Origin: Cristatella mucedo
Taxonomy: Eukaryota; Bryozoa; Phylactolaemata; Cristatellidae
NCBI GenBank assembly: GCA_009760855.2
Contig: WPIO01000026.1
Location: 1,687,501 to 1,751,500, forward strand
Direction: 5' to 3'
Length of the DNA: 64,000 bases
A program made the position numbers and the translations under genes. The notes beneath the pieces were generated by a model that was not told where the DNA came from, did not search any database, and saw only the letters and a program-made list of their open reading frames with translations. Positions within the stretch are counted from its first letter, which is position 1. Every line of letters begins with the position of its first letter. Shown piece by piece: positions 45,634 through 57,900 of this stretch.

Positions 45634-47535
45634 TTGTTCCTTTGACTTACGGCGCGGCGATTGGCGCCAGCTCTTTAGCCTCGGGGATGTGACCTCGCTG
45701 TGATGGCTGCCGTAGTCGCCCTTGCGATAAACGCGGGTCGAACGCATATTCGCATCGCTTGCATTTGGGTAGGCCGCTTTGTCTCGCCGGCGTGCTAGTT
45801 CGAAATCTGTTGAAATCTGTCGTATGCTAGTGCGACGTCCGATCGCGCGCTAGCTCCGCGTTGGCTGGCTACGGCGCTGGGTGGGTACTCGCGCACCGCC
45901 GCCGCCGCCCGCTGCGTCGCCGTGGCTAGTCAAGCATGGTAGCAATTAGCCGTTCGATTGCTTCGCGGCCGACGCCAGCGTGGCGGCTTACTGCAAGTTT
46001 GTAGAGCTGTGCGTACACTCTCCTCCATTTTATTTTATTTGGGCCATTCAACAGCGCGGGTTCTGCACGGCTGCTCGTTAGGTTAGCCGACATCGCGTGC
46101 TAGGCGCAACGCCGCTGCTGCGGTCGTACGATCGAGCCACTTCGCGGCAGCCTCGCCGACGGCATTAGCTTCACTCGCTCTCTTCAGTGAAAAGGGTTTT
46201 TCGTTAATCACGCAAGCGCTTGCTATGTTGGAACTTTGTTCCGTTCCGGCAGTTCAAGATCGACGATAAGGAGGAGGAGCGATACGGCACCCTGAGCCCT
46301 CGCGGTTCTCGCGCCTTCTTGCTCGCGATTATTAACGCTTAATCAGCCTCCAGTGTGCCTCCGCCCTGTGAAGGTGTTCTCGCCAACCTTAAAGTGTAAG
46401 CCGTGCTGCGTTTGTTGAGGCAGTTGCCCATCGCATAAAGTGTCTCCCCCCTCTCCTTACCGCCGGGCAGGTACTAGTGACGTCGACCGTCTCAGGATAC
46501 CGTCCGAAGGAGTTCGGTGGGTCGGTTGGGCAGCCAGCCGCACGGTGTTTCCTTGCTTGCAATTTCGATCTATGGCCGATTGCTCGTCGCGATTTCGCGA
46601 CTCTGCGGTGACTCGGCAGATGTGCCTTCTTGTGAATTAATGTGCCGTCGTAATTCGGTTTTGCTCACCGGAATTCATTGGCATTCTAGCAACACCATTG
46701 TCTAGCGGATCGCACTGTCTCTGCACCTCACTTGGTAGCCGAGTTCACGTACTCGTGGGGATGCTCTGATGTCCGTCGTCGGTGGCGCGTACATACAAGA
46801 GTGCATTGCAGCGGTCCGACGGCTTTTTGTTTGCAGCTATGAGAGCATTCGTCGCAGCCTGAGCTAGACAACAACCCAGCAAGCTGGGGGAGAGCTGTCA
46901 GGGCCTCTCAGGTATGTCTCGAAGGCGCTGGTAGTGTGAGCATGTTTGCTCGCATGCCCGGATGTGCAAGCTGCTAGATGAGATGTGGCAGCAGCACAGT
47001 TGCTGCTTGCCACTCGAGTCTTCGGTTGGCTGGTGTGGCGGAGGAGGCACACGTTCTACCGTCCTAACTAGATGCACACTCGTGTCTCGAGTGCGTGTGT
47101 CGGCTTCGATCTGCTTCGTCTTTGCTGCTGCTTTGTAGCCCAGTTTTCTGCAATCGTGGGAGATGATGCTGCCAAGTCGCGTAGCGTGCGTGTGGTGGAC
47201 GGGCCTGCTTCTTTGACAGTAGACTGGACTTGTCTCTCCCCCCCACGCGGGTCCCTGATCTTTCTGCAGAGCTGTTGGGCTCTCCACTATGAGCCTCGCG
47301 TTCGATTGCACTGTGTTGAGCAATTTTTGTCCCTGGACAGCGAGTGCTATTTATAAATTGCCCATGCCTCAGAGGAATAGAAAATGGCCACACTTTCGTA
47401 TAAACTTTGCTTTGGTGACAAGGGCAGATTTAACTTGAAATTAACCCAAATGAATCAAAATTAACATGTATTTACTCTGGTCATTTGCAAAAATGAATAC
47501 TTCAAAGGGTTCAGAAATAAGTCGATGTTCTACAT

Positions 47536-48400
47536 TAGTGGCTATATTGGAAATTACTGCTTTCTCGAAGAAGCCCCCAAACGTAGTCATCCATTATGTT
47601 TTCGTTAAACTGTCCTTGGCAACGACGTTTGAAGTCCAAATAATCCGATGAAAGTATTCGCCATACTTCTCTGGATGAGGCTCCCATGTTCTCCTTGACT
47701 TTGCCAAGATGAGCATCGATGATGTGAATTTTAATGGACAAGCTGCATTCCATTGGTGTATTTCTTTTGGCAAGCTTTAACCTGATGCTCATAGTTTCCA
47801 ACCCCACGATTCCCTAAAAAGCCGCAAACGACAGCGGCAAAACTGTCACAAGCAGTTTGCTGCTGTTAAGCCTCTTGTCGAATTTGTCACATACATATAT
47901 CTTCTTATCTGTGGTCTGACGAAAATACCGGCTTTGACCTTTACCTTGCACATTTGTGGAAAGGCAACTCGGAGCTTCTTCAAAGCTGCTGACTCACTGT
48001 CTAGAGCCGTGACACATTGATTGATGAGGCTTTACTTGATGTGCAATGCTGGCCTATACACATTCCAAGAGTCTAGGACCAGTTCCCGTTGGTGTTGTTC
48101 TTCTGTAAAAAAGAACTCGGTCCCTTGTGGCCTGACCTATTCGTAATAGGGCACATTAGTCTTGCGGCTGTCCTATAGGCTTAGATAAAACAAGGAAACT
48201 TCGTGAAATCGCCTTGGAGTCCCATTAGGAATAACTTTGAAGTATCTAGTGATTGCCTGCCGATTGTCGCCATACTTTAAGGCAACAATGTGACACTGGT
48301 GTAGTCTTCGTTAAGGTGCACGGGGTGACAGAGTCGTGGGGACAGCTTGTCGATGAAAGACGTTGGAAAGAAGTGTGTGACTCTTTCTCTGATCTCATAC
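47536..48400 (-). pseudogene. Decayed copy of an uncharacterised multicopy protein family
   Basis: Read on the minus strand, from high to low coordinates, this gives HPVHLNEDY, LFLMGLQGDFTKFPCFI, PALHIK-SLINQCVTALDSE, KVKAGIFVRPQIRR, CSLSIKIHIIDAHL with KENMG, and RRCQGQFNENIMDDYVW. The order and motifs match high-copy uncharacterised proteins of invertebrates: LLG-Q-G-TK-PCFLC; PLHIK; FPxL-KxKxGxFVGPQIR; MSLKIHFLHSHLxxFPENxG; RYQGxWNxNMMxDYxWxLxR. Several in-frame stops (TAA after VTLLP and PCFI; after PALHIK) and at least one frameshift show decay. The family's function is unknown to me. The high copy number suggests a mobile element or its relic. The N-terminal part beyond 48400 is not recognisable. 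Confidence 0.65.
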
Positions 48401-50004
48401 TTTCACACTTTCGAGGGAGTGTCTTGATGTCAGAAGCTCAGCATTGGACTTGGTATGATCAAGGTCGATGATCAGATCGTAGAGGGATCTTTCTTGTTAG
48501 GGTAGTATGACTTTCTCTCCTCAGCCGCTGCTGTGAAAACGGTGTCTGGATCGCCAATATTTCCCATGCTGTCCGACTTACGGCTCTCTCTCCTGATTAC
48601 AGCTCATCCCTCTCCGTAGGGGTGCGATCGAGGAGCTTAGCGCAGCAGTGTGCTGCTGAGTGGGCAATGGACGAAGGAATGCGGTGCACGATACACGACA
48701 GGTTGGAACGCAATTTCTAGTACGACGTTCGGAGGGGTCCGCCGTGGCATAGTAGTAGTGGCTTGAGCAGTCAGTCGCTTTCTGTTTGCCAAATTCTTAA
48801 GGTAGTAAACTTCATGGCTCTCGTTTCTCCCCTGCACCAGGATGTGAACAAACCAGAATTATATAAATTAAAAAGATTGTATTGGGCGTTAGGTAGGTAA
48901 TACTGTACAAGATATTCAATCTGGCAAGGATGAGTGGCAGCAATTGCTCACCTACCTTCAAGAGTTCCCCTGCAGTGTTCCCATGTGAATTGAGGATTGC
49001 CCCGGGCTTTCTTGATCGCCGACAGGCAGGCATGCCAAAGTCAGCTTTGTAGGTTTTGCACACCTTAGTCGACGCTGTCAGTGAGTACTTGTTTGGTCTC
49101 ACGCACGCATCACAATTCATCAGCTTGGTGCAAGTAACCTCTATATGCCGCATAAATCAAATGTGGCTATTCACTATTCTAATACTCAGTATGGCATAAA
49201 CTAAAACTTTTATTTTTGGTATTGTATAGTTATGCTTCTATATTACTCTGTAGTGTTATTTCAGCATAATCTTCACTAATTCAAGTAGAGGCACAACGCG
49301 TGCTACACCGTAGATATGTGAACATGACGTTCGATCCATGTCTTGGCACCATTTTTTGGGACAATAGCTATTTTCGGTTAATTTTTTGGCCTTCGGAACT
49401 ACAGAAATACACAGTGTGGCTTTGTACAATTTATTGAAATCAGTTGCCTAATGTTATTAGCAGTCCTGCCATGCCGTATAATGTATGGGCTCGTTTTTCT
49501 CGGTTTCGCATGCTTCATTTTTTGGCATCTCTTTTACAACAGTGCCACTCACTGGGTTGAACTGTTTTAGGTTTTGAGAGTGCACCGACAGCTGTGACTG
49601 TCACATCACTCGTATTAGCCGAGGTGAGGAGGCTGCTGCTGCTGCTGGCTTCTTGGTTTGCTGCTGTCATTTTGTCTGCATGTTTCGTCGAGGCTTGATT
49701 AGTTTGTGCGACGATCCACGTGTAGAGCACTATTTGTTTCGTCTAAAGTCGTGAATGCTTAAATTAAAGTAGCTTGGCACGTTCCACGATAATTGCACAC
49801 ACTAGAAGAACTCTTGATAGGAGGGAAGTAGCAGGATCTGCCATCAGTGTGAGTGTAGCATAGATACCCGTATGACATATCACAAGTATCCATCTCTAGG
49901 ATGCTGGTTGAAGGAGACTCAGACCGAAGTAAAGTGAGCATAGCGTCACTTTTAAATAAATCAAATAAGTTCTTAGAAGACGAAATGTTGGCATCTATAA
50001 TAAT
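48401..50004. other. No gene seen
   Basis: AT-rich. May include unrecognisable N-terminal remains of the decayed family at 47536-48400. Confidence 0.4.
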
Positions 50005-50166
50005 ATCGACTGATTTAACAGCCTCATTTGTATAGCAGCAGAAGAGCCTTGACGGCCATCAGCACCACTGCTTGTAGTGGGCATTAAAGGATCGCTCGCT
50101 GCAGAACTTGAACCCACGACCTGGCCCGTGAAGAACGAGCACCTTACCTCCTGGGCTGTCACGGCC
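50005..50166 (-). mobile_element. SINE family A, well-preserved copy
   Basis: atcgactgatttaacagcct, gcagcagaagagccttgacg, gtgggcattaaaggatcgct, ttgaacccacgacctggccc and gaacgagcaccttacctcct-gggctgtcacggcc give the whole family A unit on the minus strand. Confidence 0.88.
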
Positions 50167-50416
50167 TTGGTGATTGACATATTCTCTTGTGTGAATAGTG
50201 ATGGTCTGGTGCAGGCAATGGAACGAATCTCGATCAGATTTAGTCGACATGCTGACTGGCCGTGCAGCAGCCACATGTGTGCGCTGGCGTTTGCTCAGCT
50301 ACCGCATGTCCTTGAAGGGAGGGACAGAAGGCTGTCTTGACCAAGGAAAGTGTTTAGGTGAACCATGGGCAGACAGGCTGGCTATGGCATTTGCAAGGAG
50401 GTGCTATGAGAGAGCT

Positions 50417-50418
<2 letters not shown>

Positions 50419-50475
<57 letters not shown>
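50419..50475. repeat. (CT)n microsatellite
   Basis: About 28 CT units, just upstream of the SINE B copy at 50523. Confidence 0.97.
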
Positions 50476-50476
<1 letters not shown>

Positions 50477-50522
50477 TTCTCTTGGTCTCCTTTTGAAAGC
50501 TCTTGTCTGACGGCATCTTTAA

Positions 50523-50658
50523 TTAATAATTCATTTGTATAGCGCCCAAAGAGAAATTAATCTCTATTCAGGCGCTTCACATATGCCTCGGCTCGAGCCC
50601 ACGACATCAGCCAGGCCTTGGTCGGAGCGAGCACCTTAACCACTGGACCAAACCAGTT
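50523..50658 (-). mobile_element. SINE family B
   Basis: ttcatttgtatagcgcccaa, taatctctattcaggcgctt, ctcgagcccacgacatcagc and cgagcaccttaaccactgga-ccaaaccag give a full minus copy. A (CT)n tract lies just before it and a (CTGT)n(CT)n tract just after. Confidence 0.88.
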
Positions 50659-50704
50659 CATCCAGTCTCCACTAGGATTTGTTGCCCGGTCAAGGTTCGA
50701 TCTT

Positions 50705-50898
<194 letters not shown>

Positions 50899-52054
50899 CC
50901 ATCGGGGTAGGGTGGTGGCATCTTACGAACAGGGTTCTGGACCGAGTCCGACCGCAGCCAATCCTTTTTTGCTACTGCAACCGGGTGATACACAGCCGAG
51001 GTATTTTAATTCTACTCTGCAGGCTTGAGCATTGGTTTGATATCGTAAGCCTACTATTTATTTAAGAGAGGATCGACAGAGTGCTGCAAGAGTTCGATGA
51101 TTGACAGTGTGCGAGACAGTGCTACCGTGCTATCCGTTCTATCCGTTCAGCCAAGTTTTTACCTTATGCAGCATCAGTCATCCAAATAAGTTCTCAACTA
51201 AATGTGCTCTAGTGGCAGTCGGTACTGAGCTCTTGCAATGCTGGACGCAGAGCCACCTCGAGGCAGCAGAGCCTGCCTCGCAGGCAGATGGAGCGCTGGT
51301 TCTGCTGTGGGTCAGCATCTGGGGGGGGGGGGGCAGCGGTTCATGGCACTCGCCAGTAGTACTGGCTCTTGCATGGTCAAATTTTAGCCATTCTCTTGTG
51401 TCAAGTTGGCCCCCCCCCACGAGATATATTCTGACTATCCTGCCATCTGGCAGCTATGGCTACTCACGAACCCGAATCCTGACTCATAGTTAATGGGATA
51501 CTGAGGAGAGGCACAGGGCTGGAAGGTCTGGTGTTGATAGGTGGTGGGGGATAAGAGCTAATGGTATTTCCTTTCTGGGAGCAATCGATTGGGCTGTCAG
51601 CCTGACTGACCCTCGACTCCCCTTATCGAGCTAACCCGGAGGCCACCGGGTTTGTAAGCTAGGTATCTTTAAATTACTTACACGAGTGGTCCTTGGATGG
51701 GTAGCTGTCATTTCTTACCGAATGCCTCCGACTGGAGAGGCAGGCATTGGCAGCCACTGAACGACAGGTCGTTTGACAATAGGGTCGGTCATCATTTCTT
51801 TTGGGGAGAGATGATGACCTTAGGGTGATGCTGGGCTTGAAAAGTCGGCAATCTGTGAAGTACAGGCTGTAGTACATATGACAGGGGTCCTTTGTGAGTC
51901 CAGCAGTAAGTGATCGCTCGCCAAGCTGGCTTAATGTCAGCTTTGTCCTGGTTTACCTGTCCTGACAGATCGGGTGGGGGCCGATGCCGGTCGCTCCTGC
52001 TACTCTTTTCTGGTATGTCCAAGGTGAAAGTGCAGTCTAGCTAAAAAAAAAATT

Positions 52055-52235
52055 CTAGCTGATTCTGCAGCTGCCTCTTTTGCATAGCGACAGAAGAGAC
52101 TTTATGGCTATCACCACCGCTTGCAGCAGCAATATGCAGGATCGCCCACTGCAGGATTCGAACCCACGACCTTGGGACATAGTTAGTGAACTGCAACTGC
52201 CTTACCTAGTGTGGCATCATGGCTACCCACCTTGA
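52055..52235 (-). mobile_element. SINE family A
   Basis: ctgattctgcagctgcctct, gcgacagaagagactttatg, aggatcgcccactgcaggat, tcgaacccacgaccttggga and ccttacctagtgtggcatca follow the family order on the minus strand. Confidence 0.85.
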
Positions 52236-53077
52236 TTAGCTTAGCCGCTGCCACCGAATCCATTAAGATAGTAAGCATGTGTCGTACTTAGCATGTTCGG
52301 CAAACCGATCTGCCTAGCCGCTTTGTAACCGTGGCACATCGAGTTGAGGCAATTGAATTGAGTTACTTGCTTCGGTTCACCCCAGTAGATGTGAACACCA
52401 TAATGTGGTGGTTTTTCTTCTTCAAAATCGACAGAGTGTTGGATTAGGCCTTGGTTAATGGTGGTTAGGCTGTGAAGCTGCAGTAACTATTTATGTAAAG
52501 GGCTGGTGGCTTTGGCAGGAGTGGCTGCAAGCAGCAGCCACCCTAAGCCTTATCTTATCTTCTCATCCAAGGCCATCCATATCTTTCTTCGAGGGGTGGG
52601 AGTTGGCTTCGCATGCTTGGCTGGTTGTTTCGACAATTACTCCTTTGCCCGCTGAGTCACATTGAAGGGGGCTACAGGTGTCCTCGGCACTGAAGAGCCT
52701 AAATATCCGGATGAACTCAGCTGCTACCCTTTAGCAAGACCTAAATGGCGTCTAAAGCCCTTTCGCCCACCTCTTTCCCTACATCCATTTTCCTGAGCAC
52801 AGGAGCTTATTATATAGCTTTATTGGGCTTGAGGAAGGTGATTTAGGTCGCGAGCCAGCAAGTCCAGGTGACAACCTGAAACATATCTTGCATTTCTTTC
52901 TATCGCATGATTTCATTTTGGGTTAAATATTTATAAACCCGTCTGATGGTTTAGCTTCACCCACTCTCACTACATGCACTCACAATGCTAGCATCATTGG
53001 TGATCAGGTTACCAATCGCTGCCGATGACTGAAGGCCTGAAGTGGCAGTACAGTTCCCCTGCAAAATGGGTGATAGT

Positions 53078-53222
53078 CAGCTGACTCAATGGCTGCATTT
53101 ACATATTGCAAAAGTGCCATAGTTATTATAACTTCCGCTTGCAGTGGGCAGCACAGAGATACCTGCTGCAGGACTTAAACCTACGGCTACTGTCGTGAAG
53201 TGCAACCACCTTAACCCTAAGG
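53078..53222 (-). mobile_element. SINE family A, diverged copy
   Basis: ctgactcaatggctgcattt, cttgcagtgggcagcacaga, ttaaacctacggctactgtc and gaagtgcaaccaccttaacc keep the family order on the minus strand. Confidence 0.72.
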
Positions 53223-53847
53223 TAAGATCTAGTGGTGTCGTCAACATAGAAGCTGCAGTAAGATGATGCTAGTATTAGCCCAGTATAGTGAATGGCAATA
53301 CCTGTCAACCTTGTGATTGCCATAACTGCTGCTCCTGCTGCATGCTGCAGCAACTCAGCTTCAGTACACCCAGCTTGCCGCTCATCTTACAGCTTGCTCT
53401 CTTTGACGCGTGCACTCTGTCTGTCTGTCTGGTCCCCCACCCCCATGGTTATCCACCTTCGTGTTTGCACGGTTCTTCATAGGCCACAGCCGTCGCCCGA
53501 CTCGTGGTTGCCATGTGACCTGACTTACTACTCGGGATATGCCGAAGAAAGAGGAAGCCCTGAACTTGCCTGAGCTGCCAGTTATTTGATGAACGTCAGT
53601 TTTGACATCTCAGTAGCAAACCTACCGGACATCTTTTCCTTATCGTTCCTTGGGATGCCAGGACACAGTGTACTCAAAAATCGGTCAAGGGGGTGAGAAC
53701 CCTACCGTAGGTCGACCTGTCGTTGAGAGGCAAAATACAACGGTGCTAATTCAGCATTTTGGAGCATTGTAAGACAGCTAAATCACTTTGTTAAGGACTT
53801 ATTGTGCTGCATGGGCTGAAGAGGGAGCTCCATATCAATATCAATCG

Positions 53848-53945
53848 ATTACTCCATATCAATCGATAATATAATATAATCGATTACTCCATATCAATCG
53901 ATAATATAATATAATCGATTACTCCATATCAATCGATTACTGATA
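53848..53945. repeat. 35-bp tandem repeat, about 2.8 copies
   Basis: The unit starts atcgattactccatatcaat and continues cgataatataatata. Two full units and one partial unit are near-identical. Each contains two ATCGAT palindromes. Confidence 0.92.
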
Positions 53946-54339
53946 GTTACATTCACGATCGTAGCATACATGAGCTAAATAAATGACGTTTCTAATGCTG
54001 ACGGAGCAGACGCATTAGGGAGTAGGCTTGCGGTTGGTTTGCCTTTAATCTTTGCTGTCGTGTCAGGGAGCATCGTCGGCTAGCCGGTTCTTCTAGGCTC
54101 TAGGTGCATCGGAAGTGTAAGGACGTAATCCAACGGATTCAAGGCTGGCCAGGGAGACCTGAGTCGGGCCACACGTTTTCCTTGGCTTGTTAGTGTTAAT
54201 GTTAATGCAGTCAACTATAGGTGGAAAGTCCGAGAATAGTGGATACTGTCAACGCAGCTTTAAGAAGGGTGTATATAAATTAGCTTTATAATTCGGTCTG
54301 GTTTTGCCTTCGAGAGATTTTAAACAATTTGTGCTCCTC

Positions 54340-54340
<1 letters not shown>

Positions 54341-54371
<31 letters not shown>

Positions 54372-54700
54372 CACTTGATAAAGCGCCCTCAGAACTCATC
54401 TCTTTCTGGAAGCTTTAGATTTGCTGCTGCAAAGTAAACACGATCGAATGGCAAGTGGAAATATCATGCTTGACATGAATAACATGGTTAGATGTGACAT
54501 GCACAGGCTCAGCATGCAAGTGTGGTTAGTGGCAGTATGCAAAGTGTCAGCACGCATAAACACATAAAGGACGAATCACTTGGACCCACTAAAGGCTGTC
54601 ATAAATATAGGTGCGTTTTTAGTTTCTTTTTAAACGTGGTCGAGTCAAGGGAGGTCGGTTGCCCGAATGTTCACCTTCGACGAAAGCATCGTTCACCCAA
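54341..54700 (+). mobile_element. Repeat family C, longest copy
   Basis: (AAT)n at 54344-54371, acacttgataaagcgccctc, catctctttctggaagcttt, cacgatcgaatggcaagtgg, catgcttgacatgaataaca and agcatgcaagtgtggttagt. Beyond 54550 it continues with a block (gtttttagtttctttttaaa) that may be part of the full element. It ends about 190 bp before the zinc-finger exon. Confidence 0.7.
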
Positions 54701-54889
54701 AAAGGTTGCAGAGACTCCGGCACGGCTCTTGAAGCTGCAGTGCAGTTGGCTTAAATATACTTTAGATCCGTCATCTCTTGTCCTGTGACGGTGACGCAGT
54801 GGGTGCATGCCGCTGGACGGGACAGTCGCTCGCTCGTGCCTAGTTGTCAGCGAATCGGTCACGTGTTTGCTCTCCTTGTATTTCCACAG

Positions 54890-54907
54890 GCAACCCGAGC
54901 CTCGGAA
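54890..54907 (+). promoter_or_regulatory. 5' UTR remnant and splice acceptor of the zinc-finger gene
   Basis: A pyrimidine-rich stretch ending in ccacag closes an intron at 54889. The 18 nt to the ATG would be the end of the 5' UTR. Upstream exon(s) are not identified. The CpG island at about 44-46.5 kb is one candidate source. Confidence 0.6.
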
Positions 54908-57900
54908 ATGGACGGCTGCATAATGTGCGAGAACACGCTGACCACGGCCGCTTCGCAGAAGATGCTCGTCCTGCTGGAGGACGTATTCCAGGTCAGCATC
55001 GTCGCCAACATCAACCGGGCACTGTTCGTGTGCAGCCGCTGCGAGGTGAACGTGCACTTTATCGAGGGAGCAATGAAGCTGAAGAAGGAAATGGAGGAGC
55101 ACCTGCTCGAGACGCTCGACCTGGCGCAACCGGAAGGCGGTGGCGGCTCGAGCCTGCCGCGCCCCAAGCGCCGTCGTCACGACACGGGCGACGGTGCGGG
55201 TGACACCGGCGTCGGTGCCACTGGCCCTGGCGCTCAGCCGCTGCCGCTGTCAAGCTTGGACGACGAGGCCGGCCGAGAGTTCGGAGGTCGAGGAGAGGCA
55301 GCTGTCGCTGCCACTCCCCCGTTCGGCATCAAACGACCCGGCGGCGTCGTCGGAGGCGGCCAAGGGGAAGGCTTTTACAACCGTTCGAGTGCTGCCTTCG
55401 ACCCGACGCGTCCAGTGAGCTACTCGATGAAGAGATCGAGGCCGCAGCAGCAGCCCGACCTGACCGGCCGCGCCCCGGGGCTGCAGCTCGGGCTCGCACG
55501 CGGTACCGGACTGGGCGCAGCCCTAGCTGCTGCGTCGCACCCGGATGCCGGGCCAAACGACCTGCACAGGCCGATGGGTAACGGGCGCCTGCTGCTGCCT
55601 CATGAGCCGACTTCCGGCGGCGGCGCAGAGCACGGGGGCGGTCGCGTCTACGACGTCGTCGAGCGCAGCATGGCAGGGGGGCTGCTTCGTCCGCACCACC
55701 TGTCCGAGCTGCAGCAGCACGTGCCCGGCGGCGGCATGGCAGGGGCGCCGGCTGGCATTCGGCGCCGGCGCGGCTTTCCGTGTGCTCAGTGCGGCAAGGT
55801 GCTGCGAACGCGCGCCTGGCTGACGCGGCACTTGCAGTCGTGCGGCAGCGACTCGCCGTTCGACGACGCGGAGGGCTTGCTGACCGACCAGGACAGCTAC
55901 AGCGAGGACGATGCCGACACGACCGGCGACACCAAGGGCGACATGTCGTCTCTCGTCGTCGTCGACGCCTCGACACCGTCTGCTGCATCGTCCACGCCGC
56001 CGTCGATCGTGTGCGCCTGCAAGGATTGCGGCAAGACGTTCAAGAGGAAGACGTGGCTGCTGAAGCATGCCATGCAGTGCGTGGCCTCGCGCGTCGGCGC
56101 GTCCGCTCGAGCCGAGGCCGGACATGCCGCCGGCCTCGCATCCGGCATGGGTGGCCCTAACCAGGTCGGCAGCGCTCTGACGTGCCACCACTGCGGCAAG
56201 CGCTACCTCGGTCGCTACGACAAGTACCGCGAGCACGTCAAGCAGTGCGGCCTCAGGGCCAATGGCGGCCTGGTAGTCGCCGGCGGCGGCCTGGTAGTCG
56301 CCGGCGGCGGCCTGGGCGCAGTCGCCGGCGGCGGCGGAGGAGGCCTGGCTGCTATGGGCGTGGTGGCCGGCAGCGCCGGTTCGGGAGGCGGCGGTGCAGC
56401 AGGAGTCGGTGAGAATGCCTGTTTTAAGTGCGGCGAGGCGGTGGCCGGCGGCGGCGAAGAGCTCGACAAGCACGTCGCCGAGTGCCCGGGCCAGGCGAGC
56501 GCCGAGAATACGGTGCACACGTGCCCGACGTGCGGCCGTTGCTACGCCAAGCGATACGACTACTTCCTGCGTCACGTTCGCAGCTGCCAGCGTGGCGACG
56601 ACCGCGGCGGCATCATGGCGATGGGCGGCATGGGCGGCGAGCAGGCGATGGCCGACGGCGAGCCGTGCGTGTGCCCTCGCTGCAGCAAGATGTACCGGCG
56701 AGCCGACCACCTGTGGCAGCACATGGAGATGTGCCGTGGAATACCCGGCCGCAACGTCGGCCCGCACGTGTGCGACAAGTGTGGCAAGACGTATGGCACA
56801 CGCTACGACGTGCTGCAGAGGCACGTGCTGACGTGCAAGGGCATCGCGGCGGCAGCGTCGGGTCAGGCGTCGGCAATCGAGCTGCCGCTGGACACGACCC
56901 AGGCGGCAGCGCAGCGCAGCATCCTGGGAGCAGCTGCGACCGGCAAGGAGGGCGGCGGCAGCAGCAGCGTAGGAGCAGGTGGAGGCGCAGGCGGTGGCGG
57001 CAGCGATGCTGGCTCGACGCTGGCCGACGGCGACGTCAGCCTGCTGGCAGGCGCGATCGGCGGTGGCGGCCGCATGTCGGCCGTCGGCGCTGACGACGCG
57101 TCGGGTGGCGGCGGCAGCGCCGCCGCCCGCGCACTGTCTGAGAGCGCGGCCGGTGGCTCGTTCGACGGCGCCAACGGCCGCGGAGCTCCGACCGCCAACG
57201 AGTGCACGAAGTGCGGCAAGGTGCTAACGCTGCGCTACGACCAATTCGTCCGTCACGTGAGCAAGTGCCTTGGTCCGCTGCCAATGGGCGCATCGCCCGA
57301 AGTCGACTCGTACATGTGTCAGAAGTGCGGCCGTGACTTTGGCCGCGAGTACGAGCTCTACCTGCGGCACGTGGATGTGTGCGACGGTGCCGACGAGGAC
57401 GGAGCCGACGACGACGACGACGGCGGCGATGACGAAGGCAGCCAGCACGTGTGCCCCGGCTGCGGCAGGACGTGCGAGACGTACGAAGAGCTGTGGACCC
57501 ACGCGCAGACGTGCCAGTCAAGGGGCGCGCTTCTCATGGACGGCGACGAGGCAGCCTCGGCCGGCCCGGAGGACGACGGAGGCAGCATCGGCGACGCCGG
57601 CAGCAGCCTTCGAGCCAGCGGCAAGATGAGGAACATGTGCGCCAAGTGCGGCAAGTGCTACGTGCTGCTCACCTGCTACCGGAAGCACGTGGCCAAGTGC
57701 ATGGGAGGAGGCGGCGACACCTCGGCGGCGGCGGCTGCAGCAGCAGCAGCCGCCGCGGCGGTGACGACCAACGGGGGCCTGTACAATGGCGGCATGCGTA
57801 GGCCTGGCGGCGAGGCTTATGGAGCCAGCAGCGGCTCGCCGTCGACTGGCAGCAACCCGGCCGACGACATCGAGAACGAAGACGAGGATGCGGCAGCAGC

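Larger units (their letters stand above)
44100..46500. promoter_or_regulatory. CpG island, probable promoter region
   Basis: CpG dinucleotides are dense over about 2.4 kb, in contrast with the CpG-poor, AT-richer DNA on both sides. The block includes a CCG run (45036-45069), several donor-like sites (for example CAG/GTAAAT at 45371 and CAG/GTACTA near 46470) and no convincing long coding frame. It may carry the promoter and untranslated exon of the zinc-finger gene 8-10 kb downstream, or of an unseen gene on the other strand. Both links are inference. Confidence 0.6.

Noticed and set aside
46257-46341. Short open exon-like stretch after ttccggcag (FKIDDKEEERYG...)
   Set aside because: Only 28 codons to a stop in a CpG island, with no partner exon and no recognised domain.
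54785-54907. Upstream in-frame ATG giving a 1431-aa zinc-finger protein
   Set aside because: A good splice acceptor (tatttccacag) lies between it and the ZAD-like module, and the extra 41 residues show no domain. Start at 54908 is preferred.
55523-56824. 433-codon antisense frame over the zinc-finger exon
   Set aside because: It is a shadow of the GC-rich coding strand. It has no domain and low-complexity Ala/Arg/His content.
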